5,333 bases of DNA from LMUY01 sp964246185 (lineage in GTDB: Bacteria; Pseudomonadota; Alphaproteobacteria; Acetobacterales; Acetobacteraceae). Where the stretch lies: NCBI GenBank assembly GCA_964246185.1, contig CAXTPP010000187.1, positions 1 through 5,333 on the forward strand, in the 5' to 3' direction. Within the stretch, counting starts at the first letter, position 1. Each line of letters begins with the position of its first letter. Shown here in pieces: positions 5,306 to 5,333 of this stretch. The notes below the pieces were generated by a model. The model had not been told where the DNA came from. It saw nothing but the letters and a program-made list of their open reading frames with translations, and searched no databases. A program made the position numbers and the translations under genes.

Positions 5306-5333
5306 GGAGCTCGCCGGCGAACAGGATCGGGCC
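5302..5333 (-). CDS. Probable 3' end of scpA (partial)
   Basis: Only about nine codons are visible, too few to identify by sequence. The frame ending in TGA at 5302-5304 overlaps the scpB start as ATGA, and scpA almost always precedes scpB in this group. A second frame, ending at 5295-5297 with ILFAGELHDG, is also open. The call rests on gene order. Confidence 0.35.
   Translation of the reverse strand, partial: PDPVRRRAP

Noticed and set aside
1..5333. CRISPR array, rRNA, riboswitch or intrinsic terminator
   Set aside because: I saw no regularly spaced repeats, no rRNA sequence, and no hairpin followed by a T run on either strand.

Overview
The window looks like chromosome of a GC-rich alphaproteobacterium. 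The order scpB-tatB-tatC-serS, all on the minus strand, and the SerS start MHDLRAIR point to Rhodospirillales, with Acetobacteraceae as my best guess. That family assignment is inference from gene order and protein style, not from a search.

Layout, left to right. Positions 1-61 hold no complete gene. They match the upstream flank of the transposase gene (1110-1175) as a direct repeat, which suggests a second, related IS630 element running off the left edge. Positions about 58-1199 hold an IS630-family insertion sequence, transposase on the minus strand, split into two frames that a -1 shift at an A4G5 run (607-615) would join into one intact DDE protein. serS (1199-2488, minus) follows, and its stop codon lies at the IS border. 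Positions 2489-2596 form the serS leader, with a perfect 9-bp-arm hairpin of the repeat type common between alphaproteobacterial genes. Positions 2597-3373 carry three small plus-strand genes: a putative single-span membrane protein, a short antitoxin and a RelE/ParE-family toxin. tatC (3378-4169), tatB (4184-4672) and scpB (4712-5305) follow on the minus strand, with a few codons of a probable scpA at the right edge.

The minus-strand genes are housekeeping. ScpB works with ScpA and SMC in chromosome condensation, TatB and TatC form the receptor of the twin-arginine export system, and SerS charges tRNA-Ser. Their tight spacing suggests one transcript from scpA through tatC, originally probably into serS. 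The plus-strand toxin-antitoxin cassette now sits head-on against tatC with 4 bases between stop codons.

The most notable points are these. The antitoxin appears to lack a DNA-binding domain. The first 90 or so codons of serS have a different base composition and rare codons, as if replaced together with the neighbouring cassette. The serS 3' end seems to be remodelled by the IS. No tatA lies between scpB and tatB. I did not find a clearly new multi-gene system; the strongest accessory module is the toxin-antitoxin pair with its small membrane-protein neighbour.
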